This document shows positions 1 through 11,072 of a stretch of DNA of 64,000 bases, piece after piece. Made by a program: the position numbers and the translations under genes. Below the pieces are notes generated by a model that saw only the letters and a program-made list of their open reading frames with translations, was not told where the DNA came from and searched no databases. Source of the stretch: Meandrina meandrites (taxonomy: Eukaryota > Cnidaria > Anthozoa > Scleractinia > Meandrinidae). The stretch lies in NCBI GenBank assembly GCA_963693305.1, contig OY855903.1, positions 36,731,751 to 36,795,750 of the forward strand. Direction: 5' to 3'. How positions within the stretch are numbered: the first letter of the stretch is position 1; each line of letters opens with the position of its first letter.

Positions 1-1377
1 TTTGCATTGAATGCCATAAAAGAGCATATTTAGGGGTGGGTGCGTGCTAAAAACCTCCAGGCATCAATGGGTTAAAACCGGGGCAAAAAGCAAAAGTGAT
101 TTGGGGTAAAACCAAAAACGAGGTAGCGGCAGTTGTTGCTTGTTACCTGCTCAATTAGGCACAGGAAACTGCTGCTCAGAATGACCTGCCACCACAGAGA
201 GCAAGAGCGAAGAGAAAATTGGTAAGTATTTGTTCTTTAACCTTCTAACTTCTTTGAAATACCGGAATTTAGAATTAATCTTTTCCCATGGCAATTTGAT
301 AAATCATAATGTTATTTTCTGTTGTTAATTTGCGGATACTGCGAAGAATGCAAGACCAAGGAAGGAAAACCAAAAGCAAAAACCCTAAAAAAGACAAACC
401 AAGAGGAATGGTATGTACCGATCCATGTTATTACAAACTCGATATCATTGATTCCTGCCATTGCTGTCACTCAAGTTTAAGTGGAATTATCTACATGATT
501 TTATTACAAAAATTGATGCATTTCTTCACTGGAGTTAGGCTTTTAGTCAGACAAAAAAGTGGTGTGGTTATACTCTGGCTTTTTATTTTTTCTCTCCAAA
601 CGGAAGCTAACAAACTCAATTTGCAAGTCTGTAATTCGCAATTGCAAAATTTCACTTTATTTTCACTGAGTGCTTCTAATCATCAAGGCTTAAACACATC
701 ACCGGCCTTAGCACTTATTTCTACGCCAGCTACACAACCTGTTTATTAGAGAGTTGAATAACTAAGGTATGCTATCCTCACTTTTCACTAGCAAAATGAA
801 CTTCGATCACTTCACAGGTGTAATAAACATTACAACAACAATTATAAATATTGAATTGGCAATGTTACATAGTTTTAATAGTTTGTATAAATATCTTTTA
901 AGGTAATGTAATTTTCCGCTAAACTTCTATTTTAGCCGCTCATTGTCTTATAGTATGTAGTTTAATTTAATTGTACAAAACCACCAGCTATGTTGATCCT
1001 GGTACCGCAAACCAAACTTGCCACGTATTAAACACATAAGCCAGTGACTATCCGAAAGAACAAATGCAACAGGTAAATCATAAACTTAAAGAATTTTTTT
1101 TAAATCAATCACATGCATTTGAAGTATTTTTCGTATTTTATATTCAATGGTCTTTCAAGTAAAATTACTTGATTGCCAGACATAGCTCTGAAATCTTAAA
1201 AAGGCCACTCCTGGAAATTTAGACTGCGAGCAGTTTTTCTTAAAAGTTGTTGCCACGGAGGAACGTGAAAAATATTGTGTGTGGAGTGGAGGGGGATTGT
1301 ATTAAGGCAAGGATATCATACAGTGAAATTGTTGATTTTCTTGCCCATTATTTCCTTGTGTTCCTTCCACTTTTCAG
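1..1377 (+). other. Upstream part of a possible host gene; mostly intronic-looking
   Basis: No complete gene is visible. One exon-like block is 159-221: it follows a pyrimidine-rich tract ending in TTAG, is open for 21 codons (basic and Gln/Ala-rich, ending RARAKRKL) and is followed by GTAAGTATT. A second short Lys-rich open block lies at about 348-409 and ends at a GTATGT donor-like site. Both lie upstream of the BEN-domain exon on the same strand, so they may be its 5' exons, but no start codon or promoter could be fixed. The rest of the stretch is AT-rich, with nothing recognised. Confidence 0.3.
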
Positions 1378-1587
1378 GAAATGACACAGTCACGCTAGGC
1401 AAAAGTGGCAATGTGCAGATTCCCAGAAAAGAATTTAACTATACTAAGGCCGCTCACAAACCAACAGCCATGACAACGCTTCACCTTGTGGATACCATAT
1501 TCTCAAGGGAAACTTTATTGCGTTCCACAGTCTATGGAACAAAGGACTTTGCTCCCCTGGACCACGAGATCATCAATGCAATTAAAG
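1378..1587 (+). CDS. BEN-domain exon (partial gene)
   Basis: This 210-bp exon has a strong acceptor (TTCCACTTTTCAG before 1378) and a GTAAGT donor after 1587. It enters with two bases of a split codon and leaves in phase 1. The translation fits the C-terminal half of a BEN domain: a VTLG..G..QIP segment, then LHLVDTIFSRETLLRSTVYG and LDHEIINAIKG, which match the family pattern of a Leu-Val-Asp/Phe helix, a TL..S.v.G turn and a final LD..i..AI helix. BEN domains (known family) bind DNA or protein partners in chromatin and transcription factors, and also occur in some viral and transposon-associated proteins. It could be a host regulator or a domesticated, repetitive copy; the sequence does not decide. 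The neighbouring exons are not certain. The next coding-looking segment on this strand is the repeat-rich exon that starts at about 1688. Confidence 0.6.
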
Positions 1588-1616
1588 GTAAGTTGGATCA
1601 TGTGTACTTTAGGTAG

Positions 1617-1687
1617 CGTCGACTGACACTATCGGTCGAGTATCCACCGATATATCAATGGAGTATCGGTCAATACTGACCGATACT
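1617..1687. repeat. Cluster of degenerate TATCGACCGATA-type palindromes
   Basis: About 70 bp is packed with variants of TATCGGTCGA and its complement (TATCGGTCGAGTATCCACCG, GTATCGGTCAATACTGACCG). It directly abuts the 42-bp minisatellite. A longer cluster of the same motif lies at 6605-6830. Confidence 0.6.
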
Positions 1688-2275
1688 GCACCTGGTAATG
1701 TCCTCAGCACTGGCCTTGTTGCATCCAGTGCACCTGGTAATGTCCTCAGCACTGGCCGTGTTGCATCCAGTGCACCTGGTAATGTCCTCAGCACTGGCCT
1801 TGTTGCATCCAGTGCACCTGGTAATGTCCTCAGCACTGGCTTTGTTGCATCCAGTGCACCTGGTAATGTCCTCAGCACTGGCTTTGTTGCATCCAGTGCA
1901 CCTGGTAATGTCCTCAGCACTGGCCGTGTTGCATCCAGTGCACCTGGTAATGTCCTCAGCACTGGCCTTGTTGCATCCAGTGCACTTGGTAATGTCCTCA
2001 GCACTGGCCTAGTTGCATCCAGTGCACCTGGTAATGTCCTCAGCACTGGCTTTGTTGCATCCAGTGCACCTGGTAATGTCCTCAGCACTGGGCGTGTTGC
2101 ATCCAGTGCACCTGGTAATGTTGTCACCACTGGCCTTGTTGCATCCAGTGCACCTGGTAGTGTCGTCAGCACTGGCCATGTCCCATCCAGCGCATCTGGT
2201 AGTGTCCTGAGCACTGGACATGTTTCGTGCACCACACCTGGTAGTGTTGTAAACACTGGTTCAGTGTTGTTTTCG
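1688..2275 (+). repeat. 42-bp minisatellite, 14 copies
   Basis: The unit starts GCACCTGGTAATGTCCTCAG, and copies begin at 1688 and every 42 bp to 2234. Units 1-11 are nearly identical, differing mostly at one to three sites, and the last three are degenerate. Because 42 is a multiple of 3 and the unit has no stops, several frames on both strands stay open. The frame in phase with the downstream splice donor reads SAPGNVLSTGLVA with L/R/F variation at one position. Expansion by unequal exchange or slippage is the simplest explanation. Confidence 0.95.
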
Positions 2276-3028
2276 TCAACAGGAAGTAAGTTAAACATTT
2301 GAAGTAATCAGAGATTTAACCACACCACAGAGTGAATTTAGTTATTAATGTAAACAAACAAATCTATATATACGTTTTTAGACATTTTAAAGGTCAAGCA
2401 GTATTTTGGGGAGCCCTATGGACGAATCAAAATACACAACAATACTACACACTGAAATGTCTTATAAGAGATTAATTATCCAACACTTTTATTTCCCTAA
2501 AATTATGACTAGGTCAGGGGAATGACACGAGTACAAACATCATGTGATATTTGTACTCGTTTCGCAACTTATTTGTACAAGCTTCGTTGGCTAATAAAAA
2601 TCTATTTATATATTTAAATTGACACAAATATGCCAATTCAGTCAGCTGCAAGAAAAAAAATCCAATTCACTTTCCTGTTTACAGTATTCTGTAAACATGT
2701 CAAATCAACTTTTTGAACAATAAAGATTGGTTCTCATATAATTACTCCAATCGTGAAGTGACAGGGGTGATCAAAACGATTGGTGCCATTATGTGAGAAC
2801 CAACCATATTTGTGATAGGAGTAAGGGTAGAGGTGAAAGGTTTCCATCCGTGTCTTACCAGAACAGTACTTTTCACCTTGTTACAATGCAAAAACTAATG
2901 AAACAAGTTATAAACAATGGATCAAACTACCTTGAATTTATTTTCAGCTATATCGACCGCACCATCAACAGTCACGTCAACTATGTCTGGTGATGTAACA
3001 TCAGCTATGTTGTGTTTGTCAGCTGGAA
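1688..3028 (+). CDS. Ser/Thr/Pro-rich repeat protein, two candidate exons
   Basis: Candidate exon A (about 1688-2285) carries the 14-residue repeats and then diverged copies ending near SVLFSSTG. It ends in phase 1 at a GTAAGT donor (2286). Candidate exon B (2948-3028, 81 bp) follows TTATTTTCAG, starts with the two bases needed to complete that codon, reads Ser/Thr-rich sequence (TSTMSGDVTSAMLCLSAG) and again ends in phase 1 at GTAAGT. The matching phases and the similar exon ends (GGAA/GTAAGT) support one spliced gene. The composition suggests a mucin-like or other low-complexity extracellular or regulatory linker, but there is no signal peptide and no recognised domain, so I assign no function. 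The 3' end is not found. It may belong to the same transcript as the BEN exon, which also leaves in phase 1, but exon A lacks a convincing acceptor. Confidence 0.4.
2401..2560. repeat. Interspersed repeat, also at the right end of the window, with hairpin
   Basis: The segment 2401-2490 (including ATACTACACACTGAAATGTC) recurs in the same orientation at about 62288-62380. Next to it, 2528-2559 forms a near-perfect hairpin built on CGAGTACAAA and TTTGTACTCG. No coding potential. Probably parts of one fold-back family. Confidence 0.6.
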
Positions 3029-3234
3029 GTAAGTATAATTATAATGCCATCTTAAACTATGAAGCCAATTGTTAGGACACCAATTAATTCCAATAAATAA
3101 GTTAAGCTCTACATGAACTATTTAATTTGACTTACAATGTTTTATATCAAAACCTAAGTAAAACCTTGAAAGGTAGCCAAAGCAAAACCTTGAAAAGTTG
3201 GGGTGGGGGTTATATGAAAATGGCCTACCACTAA

Positions 3235-4939
3235 GCGGCCACAAGTTTATCATTTCTTGAGACCGTAAAGTGTAATGATGATTACAAACACCTTACCAAT
3301 TTCTCTTCCATGAAATGTAACCGTTGTCAACATGCCTTGTCAGTGAGTGCAGATTCATTTTTCTCTAGAAGCAGAATTTCTCTAGGCTGGCTATTACATT
3401 TTCTCTGGAAATGGTCACAAAAGGATTCCTTAAAAATTATGGAAATTGAAGGTGTAGCATCACGAAAGGTCCTGGTCAAGTTTTCGCGAAAGTGCCGGGA
3501 AGTAGCATGGGATGTCCTGCTGCATCACCCAATCCCCCAGCTAGGCGGACAAGGCGTCATTGTTCAAATTGATGAATCAAAATTTAATCACAAGTCTAAG
3601 GTAAGTTAGCGGATAATCCAGGCCTTGACAAAGCATGACTTTTTGTTGTTATTGTCATTTTTATCTGCTCTTTTGGGATAGGAATCGGCAAGAAGAGAAA
3701 ATAGATTACCTTTAGCAGTTTGTACTATACGTTAGTGTCAAGTATAATCTACAATAAAGAAGATTTTGCTGAGTTCTAAAGACGTTTCCTAGTTTTCTGC
3801 TACGTTGTCACGAAGTTAAGCGGAGGAATAAGATCCCTGTACCTCTGGCATGCTGTAACGAGTGCCGGCTGCTAAGCCTGTGGCTCTACCGAGTTATTTC
3901 CCCGCTTCGCAACGAATTGCATTGTTTGCTAAACCATTTTGTCCGTCTGCCCGTGAAGAGCTTAAGCTGTTAACCGAGATATTTGCCGAGTTCCCAAGTA
4001 CAGGCAAATAAGCATCCAACAGCCTTCAAACTTATCGTTACAGTATAACCCAAAATACGGAACATTTTGGTGAAGTTAGTTTGGGGTACAGTAGTCATGT
4101 TTTCGTTAATAATAGAACCCAGATTTCAAATTTTTGATTGATGTAAATAGAGACACGTACAGGCTCTCTATAACAAGCGTGTGAGAAAAGAGTTGTGTGG
4201 TAGTTGGTAAGACACTGTTGGATAGATACAGCATAAAAATTGTGTCTGCGTTTGAATAACAATACATAAACCTCATAGACCTCGCAGTTACGTAAAGAAA
4301 TGATTTATTTTAAATTATGAACACAAGGCTCAGGAGGCGCAATTTATGCAGTTTCAGAGTGTAACCTTTGTAGCGGCCATTTCTAAACATTGTTATTTAA
4401 ACAACATCAAGTTTTTCCTGAATTGGTTTCAGTTGAGTATGTGCTTCTTTTACGTAACGTTTACTTTTATTTGTATTCTTTAGTACCATAGGGGACGTCG
4501 ACCTCGAAAAGAAAAGTGGGTTCTTGGGCTATTTGACACGCAGTTTACACCTGCTAGACCTTACTTACAGCTTGTGAGAAGGCGAAACGTAGCAACCCTT
4601 CTGCCTACTATTCACAGGAAAGTGCAACCAGGTTCTTTGGTGTACACAGACCAGAGGGCAGCTTAAAGATGACTGCAGCGGGTAGTTGGTATTAACCACC
4701 TAACAGTGAATCACTCAGTGAACTTTGTAGATCCGGTCACTGGAGTCCACACTCAACACGCAGAAAGTAACTGGTCCGCAGCAAAGGAAAAGTTCAAAAA
4801 GATGAAAGGAAACACCAACCCACATTTCCTGCAAGAATACCTTCAGGAATTCATGTGGCGATGATGGTATGGTGATCCTCACCCAAATGGGTGTTTTGGA
4901 AGGTTATTGCAGGATATTGCTGAGCAATATCCTCTGTAA
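3235..4939 (+). pseudogene. Merlin/IS1595-like DDE transposase, two exons, three internal stops
   Basis: Exon 1 (open from 3235, through 3600) carries a Cys pair (CNRC) and the SADSFFSRSRISLGW block typical of the ISXO2-like N-terminus, then the first catalytic Asp in VQIDESKF (codon 3571). A phase-0 intron (GTAAGT 3601 to TTTAG 4483) leads to exon 2 (4484-4939), starting YHRGRRPRKEKWVLG. The second Asp is in VYTDQRAA (codon 4649) and the Glu in HAESNW (codon 4763), 37 residues later, so the DDE triad and the NHSVNFVDP block are visible. The frame is kept throughout, but codons at 4664, 4670 and 4862 are stops; two of these look like simple base changes at conserved positions. It would have mobilised a short-TIR DNA transposon (known for Merlin). 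I could not identify the TIRs. The copy is dead. Confidence 0.8.
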
Positions 4940-6604
4940 ATTACTACGACGTGAGCTTAAATCTGTCCTGTAGTCATAATTTGGCTAAATGAACCAAAAA
5001 CGGCTTACAATTCAATGAGGAAGATATCAAGTGAAACCTTGAACGAAGAACAAAAAACATTATTACTATTTCAATCATTTTATATAATACGAGCTGTTAA
5101 CAACAAATCATGTTTTAAGATATGAAGTACTTACTGCAGGAGACCAGAAGGAGAACCGTTTGTTTAAGGATGGTACCTAATAATAGCGAGGTATTTTGAT
5201 GTTACAGAGGACTATCAAAATCTAAAAAGAAAACTGGGAGTAGCCACAAAAAGTTGCGAGATAATTAGGTTTGAAAACTTAAAAAGAGTGCTAACGATGC
5301 ATTTTTGAAAAAGTAAATGCAATTTCCACCCAAAAAATTTTGAATTTAGTTTTTTTATAGACAAAATCATCTTTGAATATTTAATACTATGTTTGAAACT
5401 GCACGATCCAAGCTTTTATTGACAAAATGATTGCATTTGAGCCATTGTTGTTCCTTAAAGCTCGCGCTTACACGGCCTGAAAAATACCAAACAGATCTTG
5501 CATTAAATGAAAAACCAACCATGTGCTTTAAAGGCTTGCCTCTTTCATTTTTTTCCCACTGAAGAGTTATTTTTTGTGTGTGTTATATACGACGCAAAAA
5601 AACATATTCCAAGTTTTGCTGGCAAGCCCTACCGAGGCAATAGCGAGAATGAGCCAAAATTTGTCGGATGCAAGATCGTAGACATGCGCAGTTGATTGCG
5701 TTTTGCATATCCAGGGTAAGGCTGTTTGCATTTTTATGTCAAATGCGCAGACTTCTGGTAGTTGTAGCAAATCGGACCAAATAACGAAAAAAAAAAATGA
5801 AAACCAAATGAGGAAATTATCATGCGTAAATTATGAGGGAGGGGGTTGTACATATCTCCAAAAAGTATTGAGCAACGTCTCCTGAGTGAAAAAAAAAAAT
5901 CAGCAAAGCTGTTACAAAGGAAAAGGAAAATATTGAGTGAGCTAAAAAAAAAATCCTGTATTGCTGGGAGAATATAAAGCAAGTATCAAGCACCCAACAA
6001 AACCCAACAAACCCCCGCCCCAACAAAAATCTTATGGTACATCCCTAAGTGCAGGTTCCGGGCAAATTGCGGAGTATTGTTGTGTGACCATTGCATTCAA
6101 TTTATTTTGCAGTGAAAAGGTTTTGAAAGAGCTAGCTCAGGTTAGGTGTTATAATAATAACAGACAAGACAAGAGTTAAGTCAGAACTTCAAGGTTTAAT
6201 TCGTCTTTGTTTTTTTAAACATTGCTTTGCTGTGATTGCGAGCAGTGTGGCCGATAATAGGCAAATAGGCCGAAAAGCTGCATTGAAGTAATATGAAGTG
6301 AATTTTAGCCGAAAAATATGACTGTAAAACAAAACTATAACTTTGGAATAAAGCTTAGTGGTTCTACGATTCATACTACATGTACAAAAATTGTTCCTTT
6401 TGGTGATTGTATAAGGAATTCATTTGAGGCATGAAAACGCGTTAAACACAGCAAATTGGCCGAGAACTGGACCCGGCCAAGAACTGGACCAAATACTGTA
6501 TGTTTCCGTTTCTGACAACTAAAATTATTAAACAAACTGTATGCAAGCAGGAGCTTTTCCACACACTAAAAGTACAGCTTATGATTCATTTCTTAACAAA
6601 TAAT
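4940..6604. other. No recognisable gene
   Basis: AT-rich sequence with several A-runs (for example 5788-5797, 5889-5898 and 5945-5953). The small open frames on both strands are short, low in complexity and match nothing I know. Nothing supportable. Confidence 0.6.
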
Positions 6605-6830
6605 AGTATTACTTTGACACTATCAGCAAAGTATCGCTTGGATATCGGTAAAGCCTCGGCCGACTGTCGACAAAGAGGAACAGTATCGGCCAACATGCAT
6701 ACTCGGTCGATACTTGACCGAGTATCGACCGATATATCGATCGATAGTCGACTGATACACGACCGAGTATCGACCGATGTATTGGTCGATAGTGGACCGA
6801 TACTTGGTCGACAGTGTGGGTCAACCGTAC
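6605..6830. repeat. Long cluster of TATCGACCGATA-type overlapping palindromes
   Basis: About 220 bp contains repeated short palindromic modules such as GAGTATCGACCGATATATCG and CGATAGTCGACTGATAC. The spacing is irregular and the units are degenerate, so it is not a simple tandem array. It makes both strands open and produces Ser/Asp/Arg/Thr-rich spurious frames. The same motif abuts the minisatellite at 1617-1687. Confidence 0.75.
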
Positions 6831-6849
6831 CTAAAGTACACATGATCTT

Positions 6850-8526
6850 GTAAGTTTAATGAACCATACCTATACAGCAAAATTGAAATATCCCATGAAA
6901 TATCTTCTGAAACTCAATTCCCAGATCAGATTGAAAACCTTTCGCGAATTTTACACTTTCTCGATTCGCTGATAGAACACACGATTGTTGTCTCAAAATG
7001 AAAATGATTTTTATATCTTTGGGATTTAAATACCCCAAATTGTAGGTTTCATTCTGCTATTCCTCGTGCTTTCTGTCCACATATAGTTTAATACAGTCAA
7101 TGAAGCTATACCTCATTGACTAAAATCAGTCACTCCTTATGGTGTTATATGACAAACATATTTTTCATATCTTTCATAAACTTATGCCTTGTCTCTTACC
7201 TTCATTATTTTCAGATGATTGTTAACACCCTTCTCATTTCAATGCCGAAGTACAAAAGACCGCCTCAGAATGTGGGACCAGTGTAAAATAAGCATTGGCA
7301 AATGATGCCAAAATTTAAGAAAGGGAAACCGGGCTGAATAGAAAGTTATTGTAAGATTTGGGTTTGAGCTTTAGCATTTTGCTGCTTGTTTTGATTGGTT
7401 TTCAAGTTACTCTAGGCTAGTAAAATCACTCTAATGTACAATGTAATGTTTTGGATGCTTCTCGCTTAATTTTGGAATTAATCTTGAAATGTCAAATGTT
7501 GAAGATAGATTTTTCCAGCTTTAGAGCTTGATAAAATTTGTAACACCTGTAATAAACTTTACAAACATGAATGCCTTTGTATGAGTATTATCATGTACCC
7601 TAGGCAAAATTGATTTGATTCTAGTTTGCTTTATTTTACCCAATGTCAGGCCTTGTGGACTTGTTTTAAACCCTGTCATGGTGAATGCAAAAGTTGTAAA
7701 CGACCTTGTTATAGGAGCACCGAGGGCCTCACCATTCTTTATTTATATCAAGCTTGCTCAAAGATTTTTTTAGTTCATCGACACAGACTTTGGGGAGAAA
7801 CAGAGACTGCTTACAGTCTTAAAACACAACCTTGTCAATAATTTTGTAGCTTTTTCATTATTCCTTTCACCGCCCGTAAAAAATCAGCTCTTTAACACTC
7901 AGGCTGACTTTTGTAATTAACTGGGCACTACTTTCCATATATGGAAACCTAATTTATGCAAGTTGAACCCAAAAAGGCAGTCTATAACAAACAAAACTCC
8001 TTGCACATTTTCCCCCATGTTCAGCAACAAAAGAAAGTCAAGTTGATGTTGGAAAGCTGATTTTATACCATGGATTGCCCAGGGCTCAAATTCATGCGAC
8101 AAATGCATACATGCAAACTGAAAATGCAAGGTGACTGCAATCTAGTAAGCAACAGCATGTGATTTCATGAGCGATCGTCAAATGTTCACAAATGTTCACT
8201 GAAAACCGTAAAGCATTAATATCGGATCATTGTTGTCGATGTTGGCTGTGTGTTTTATCCACTCAAACAATATTAATAACGAGGAATCATTAGCTTCAGC
8301 ACAAATAAATCCCTCGTATTTATCTACATAAATCCCTGAAATGAGGAATTTATACACGTATATCCCTCATTAATACTCATAAATTCATTCATCAGCCCTG
8401 CTCTTCCCTGCTACATTATCAGGCCCTCCCCAGACTTTCAACTAGTTAACATTCAACTGGGTTGTAAGTTAAATAAGGTTGTTGAAAAACAAGGGAAAAT
8501 GTCAATCATCAAATAACTAACATTAA
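6850..8526. other. No recognisable gene
   Basis: The stretch is AT-rich and unique-looking. A short Cys-rich frame near 7650-7730 (C.....C....H..C..C) is too short and isolated to call a zinc finger. I saw no splice-framed exons with coding character and no repeats above background. Confidence 0.55.
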
Positions 8527-9481
8527 ACAAAGGAGTCAGCAAAGTTCCAACAACGATTTTGTGGAGCTGTTGCACATGTTAAAAGAAGATGCCCGAGATC
8601 CAGACACTGCTTTGTGAGGAAAGTGGACAACTCTTCTGACCCCTGCATAGTCCTCGCCTCAAATCAACATCTGCAATATGTTGAACGGTTCTGCACCAGT
8701 CCGGCTAAATTTAGCGTTCTCGGTGTAGAAGCCACTTTCAATTCCGGTAAATACTATGTAACTTTGATGACTTACCGTCACTTGCTGCTTCGGTCCAGAG
8801 AAAATAACCACCCAGTAAGAACGGGCCCAACATTACTCCACCACAGGAAGGAGGCTGGCAGTTACTACGAGCTTGCCTCCACTATGGTTCAGCTTCATGT
8901 CCCCACTCAAAACATCCTTGTGTATGGGCCAGAGGAAGAGAAAGCTCTAACTGAGGGATTTGGAAGACCTTTGCCGTTCGTCTTGCACCTTATGTGCGAG
9001 ATTTACATGAAGGACAACATAGACAGCAAGTTAAAGAAGCTTGGGATCCGTGCATCTGTTGCGGAAGAATGTGGAGCTTATATTTTCAGGAAAACCTGTG
9101 GTAGTATTTGTCCACCTGGGCTTGTTGATGCCTCAAATCCTGCTGAGTTCTTTGAGCAAGGAGTGGCAAAAGAGACGCCCACAATGTGGACGTTTCCTGG
9201 CTTACTTTACTAGATACAAGGCAGAGCCAATAAAGAGCATGATAACAGCCGAAGTTCATTCTATGGCTGGTCTTGACTTTCCACCTAATGTGTGCGACCA
9301 GAATGGTGACAAATGCATGAATTCTGTTCTCCGGCAGGAGAAAGACAACATGGGTAAGAAGCCGTTATTTCTGAGGCAATGCGCTAGGCTTGTTCTGACG
9401 ACCATTAACAGACAATGCACTAAGGAATGGTTGGCACTTATTGGGATCAGTGAAAACCTTACGGCTTTCATGGGGTTATGA
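8527..9481 (+). pseudogene. MULE-type transposase remnant
   Basis: A region of about 290 codons resembles the MULE (Mutator-like) transposase core: [20 protein letters not shown] corresponds to the block that normally carries the first Asp, a 'YGPEEEKAL' block replaces the usual T-D-G/E-E motif, then [17 protein letters not shown], and C-terminally AEVHSMAGLDFPPNVCDQNG. It is broken in at least two places: a shift between the [20 protein letters not shown] segment (8540-8610) and the main frame that begins near 8611, and a second between about 9165 and 9200, after which the frame continues to 9481. The first two acidic catalytic positions appear substituted (Asp to Glu, Asp to Pro/Glu), so it is inactive whatever the frameshifts. 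No ATG or TIR was assigned. The superfamily is likely; the subfamily is not. Confidence 0.6.
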
Positions 9482-10550
9482 AGTTTTCTTTTACATTACC
9501 ATAGTTTGAACTCTGTTTTATTTGAAAGTTAGCATAATGCTTTTTAAGAAGAAGCGAGATTTTAATTTTTGTTTATATTTTTCAAGTAGTCCACAGTAAA
9601 AATTTTGCTAAAAATTAAAAACAATTCACAAAACATGCGCCAGTATGGTGTTCTGTCGTCAGAATGTGTTTGGAGACAAAATCATGTTCTTTATTACGTG
9701 ACTGAAGTTTCTTTGCAAAAATGACTGCCTGTTTTATAAATGTTTTAACCAAATTTTGCTTCATTCATTACGTTATCTGTATCAAATCTCTACAACCTCA
9801 GAATAAGAGTGAATATTTTGCAAATGTAACAATAATAAGTTCTTTACAGAAGTCAAACATGATAACACTGCGCGGCTGGGCTGGCACGATGCTTTGCAAT
9901 GGCTTTATAGTTTTTCGTTATAAAAATCTCACACAAAATTATAATATGCATTCTTTTCTTTTGTCATGGTGCTTTATTCTCCTTGAATTCAACACTGAGC
10001 AAGTTTAAGTCTTCCAAGTTTAAATTTTTTTGAGCCGCTGGAGTATTTAAAGATATGACATTCAATCAAAGATGTCGATTTCAAGGCCATTTCAATGTTT
10101 TGTACTTTTAATGTAGAGATGGTAATAAACTGAAATCCTCTGTATTTGGTATTCATTTATCCATATGCTCATATCTTCAATAATTCTAAAAGGAAATTTT
10201 TAGCGATCAATAGCATAATAAAGTTGCCCGATTTTTTCTTCCACAGCAATAACATCTTGTGAAAATTACTGAAATGCAGACTGACTGTCATTTTCATGGG
10301 CCTTTCAAAACATCAAGCAAACTCTCACGATGATCCAGTTTTGAAAAATCTGCACAGTTGTCACCACTTGGTAAAAATGCGACTTCCAAAATGAATGTTC
10401 AGAGCACTGAAAACGTCTTACTAGTACCTGACCTGGGACAGCAAGATGGTGTCTTAGTAGGACATATGTCCTTTCAGGTGAAAAAAATTATTTGCAGCCC
10501 TGCAACAGTTCCTGAACATTAAAGATGTTTTAACTTTTATCATTACTCAG
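9482..10550. other. No recognisable gene
   Basis: AT-rich spacer. A 95-codon frame at 9721-10008 has no recognised motif and no splice framing. The last 20 bp form a good acceptor (CTTTTATCATTACTCAG) for the helicase fragment that follows. Confidence 0.55.
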
Positions 10551-11057
10551 GTGATCTTGGAAAAAGTCCTAAGAAGTGAGAGAATAGTCAAGAGGTGGCA
10601 GGATACAGAAATTCTCATAGTAGACAAAATTCATTTGATTGCTCAAGGAGCAAGAGAATCAAAGCAAAAAAAGCATTCGGGGGTGTACAATTAGTTGCAT
10701 GTGGGGACTTCAAGCAGTTACCACCTGTCTCCAGTAGTATTGATCCTGGTTGATACTGTTTCAAAAGTCTTCAGGCAAACAGACATTAAGTATCTCAATA
10801 TGTTGAATGAAATAGCAGAAGGAAAATGTTGCGCTGCAACCGAAGCATTTATCAAAGAGTTAGGCCGACCCATTGACAAAGAGAAGTTAGGTGTAACTGG
10901 CCATATTCCTGAAGTTTATTCTCCTAATGAGGACTTTGACTTTGTCAACACCCAGTACCTCAACAAGATTGAGAATCACGTTCATATGTTCATTTTGCAA
11001 GATACTGGACGTAAATGTCTGCTAGATAAACAAGTTCAGGCTACAAAACCATGCCCC
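10551..11057 (+). pseudogene. Pif1-like helicase fragment
   Basis: Starts right after an acceptor-like tract. It reads VILEKVLRSERIVKRWQDTE, then a Walker B-like strand ILIVDKIHLI in which the usual Glu after Asp is Lys. A one-base loss in an A-run near 10666 shifts the frame, and the shifted frame gives AFGGVQLVACGDFKQLPPVS, the Pif1 'GGvqlil.GDf.QLPPV' block. A stop follows at about 10751. After a short internal loss another frame continues with SKVFRQTDIKYLNMLNEIAE and a PTN-like segment (VYSPNEDFDFVNTQYLNKIE) to 11057. The ATP-binding Walker A region is absent. Pif1-type helicases occur as host enzymes and inside Helitron transposons; with no Rep domain or Helitron ends seen, either origin is possible. 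Non-functional. Confidence 0.7.
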
Positions 11058-11072
11058 TTAAGGTGGTTTTGA

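Noticed and set aside
1688..2275. CRISPR-like array
   Set aside because: Units are contiguous 42-bp repeats without unique spacers, in a eukaryotic context.
1609..2298. 229-codon minus-strand frame with 14-residue repeats
   Set aside because: Mirror of the 42-bp minisatellite, which has no stops in several frames. The plus-strand frame has the splice support.
6586..6853. Ser/Asp/Arg-rich proteins on both strands
   Set aside because: Translation of the TATCGACCGATA palindrome cluster, open on both strands because of its symmetry.
7626..7841. Cys-rich zinc-finger gene
   Set aside because: Short isolated frame, irregular Cys spacing, no splice framing.
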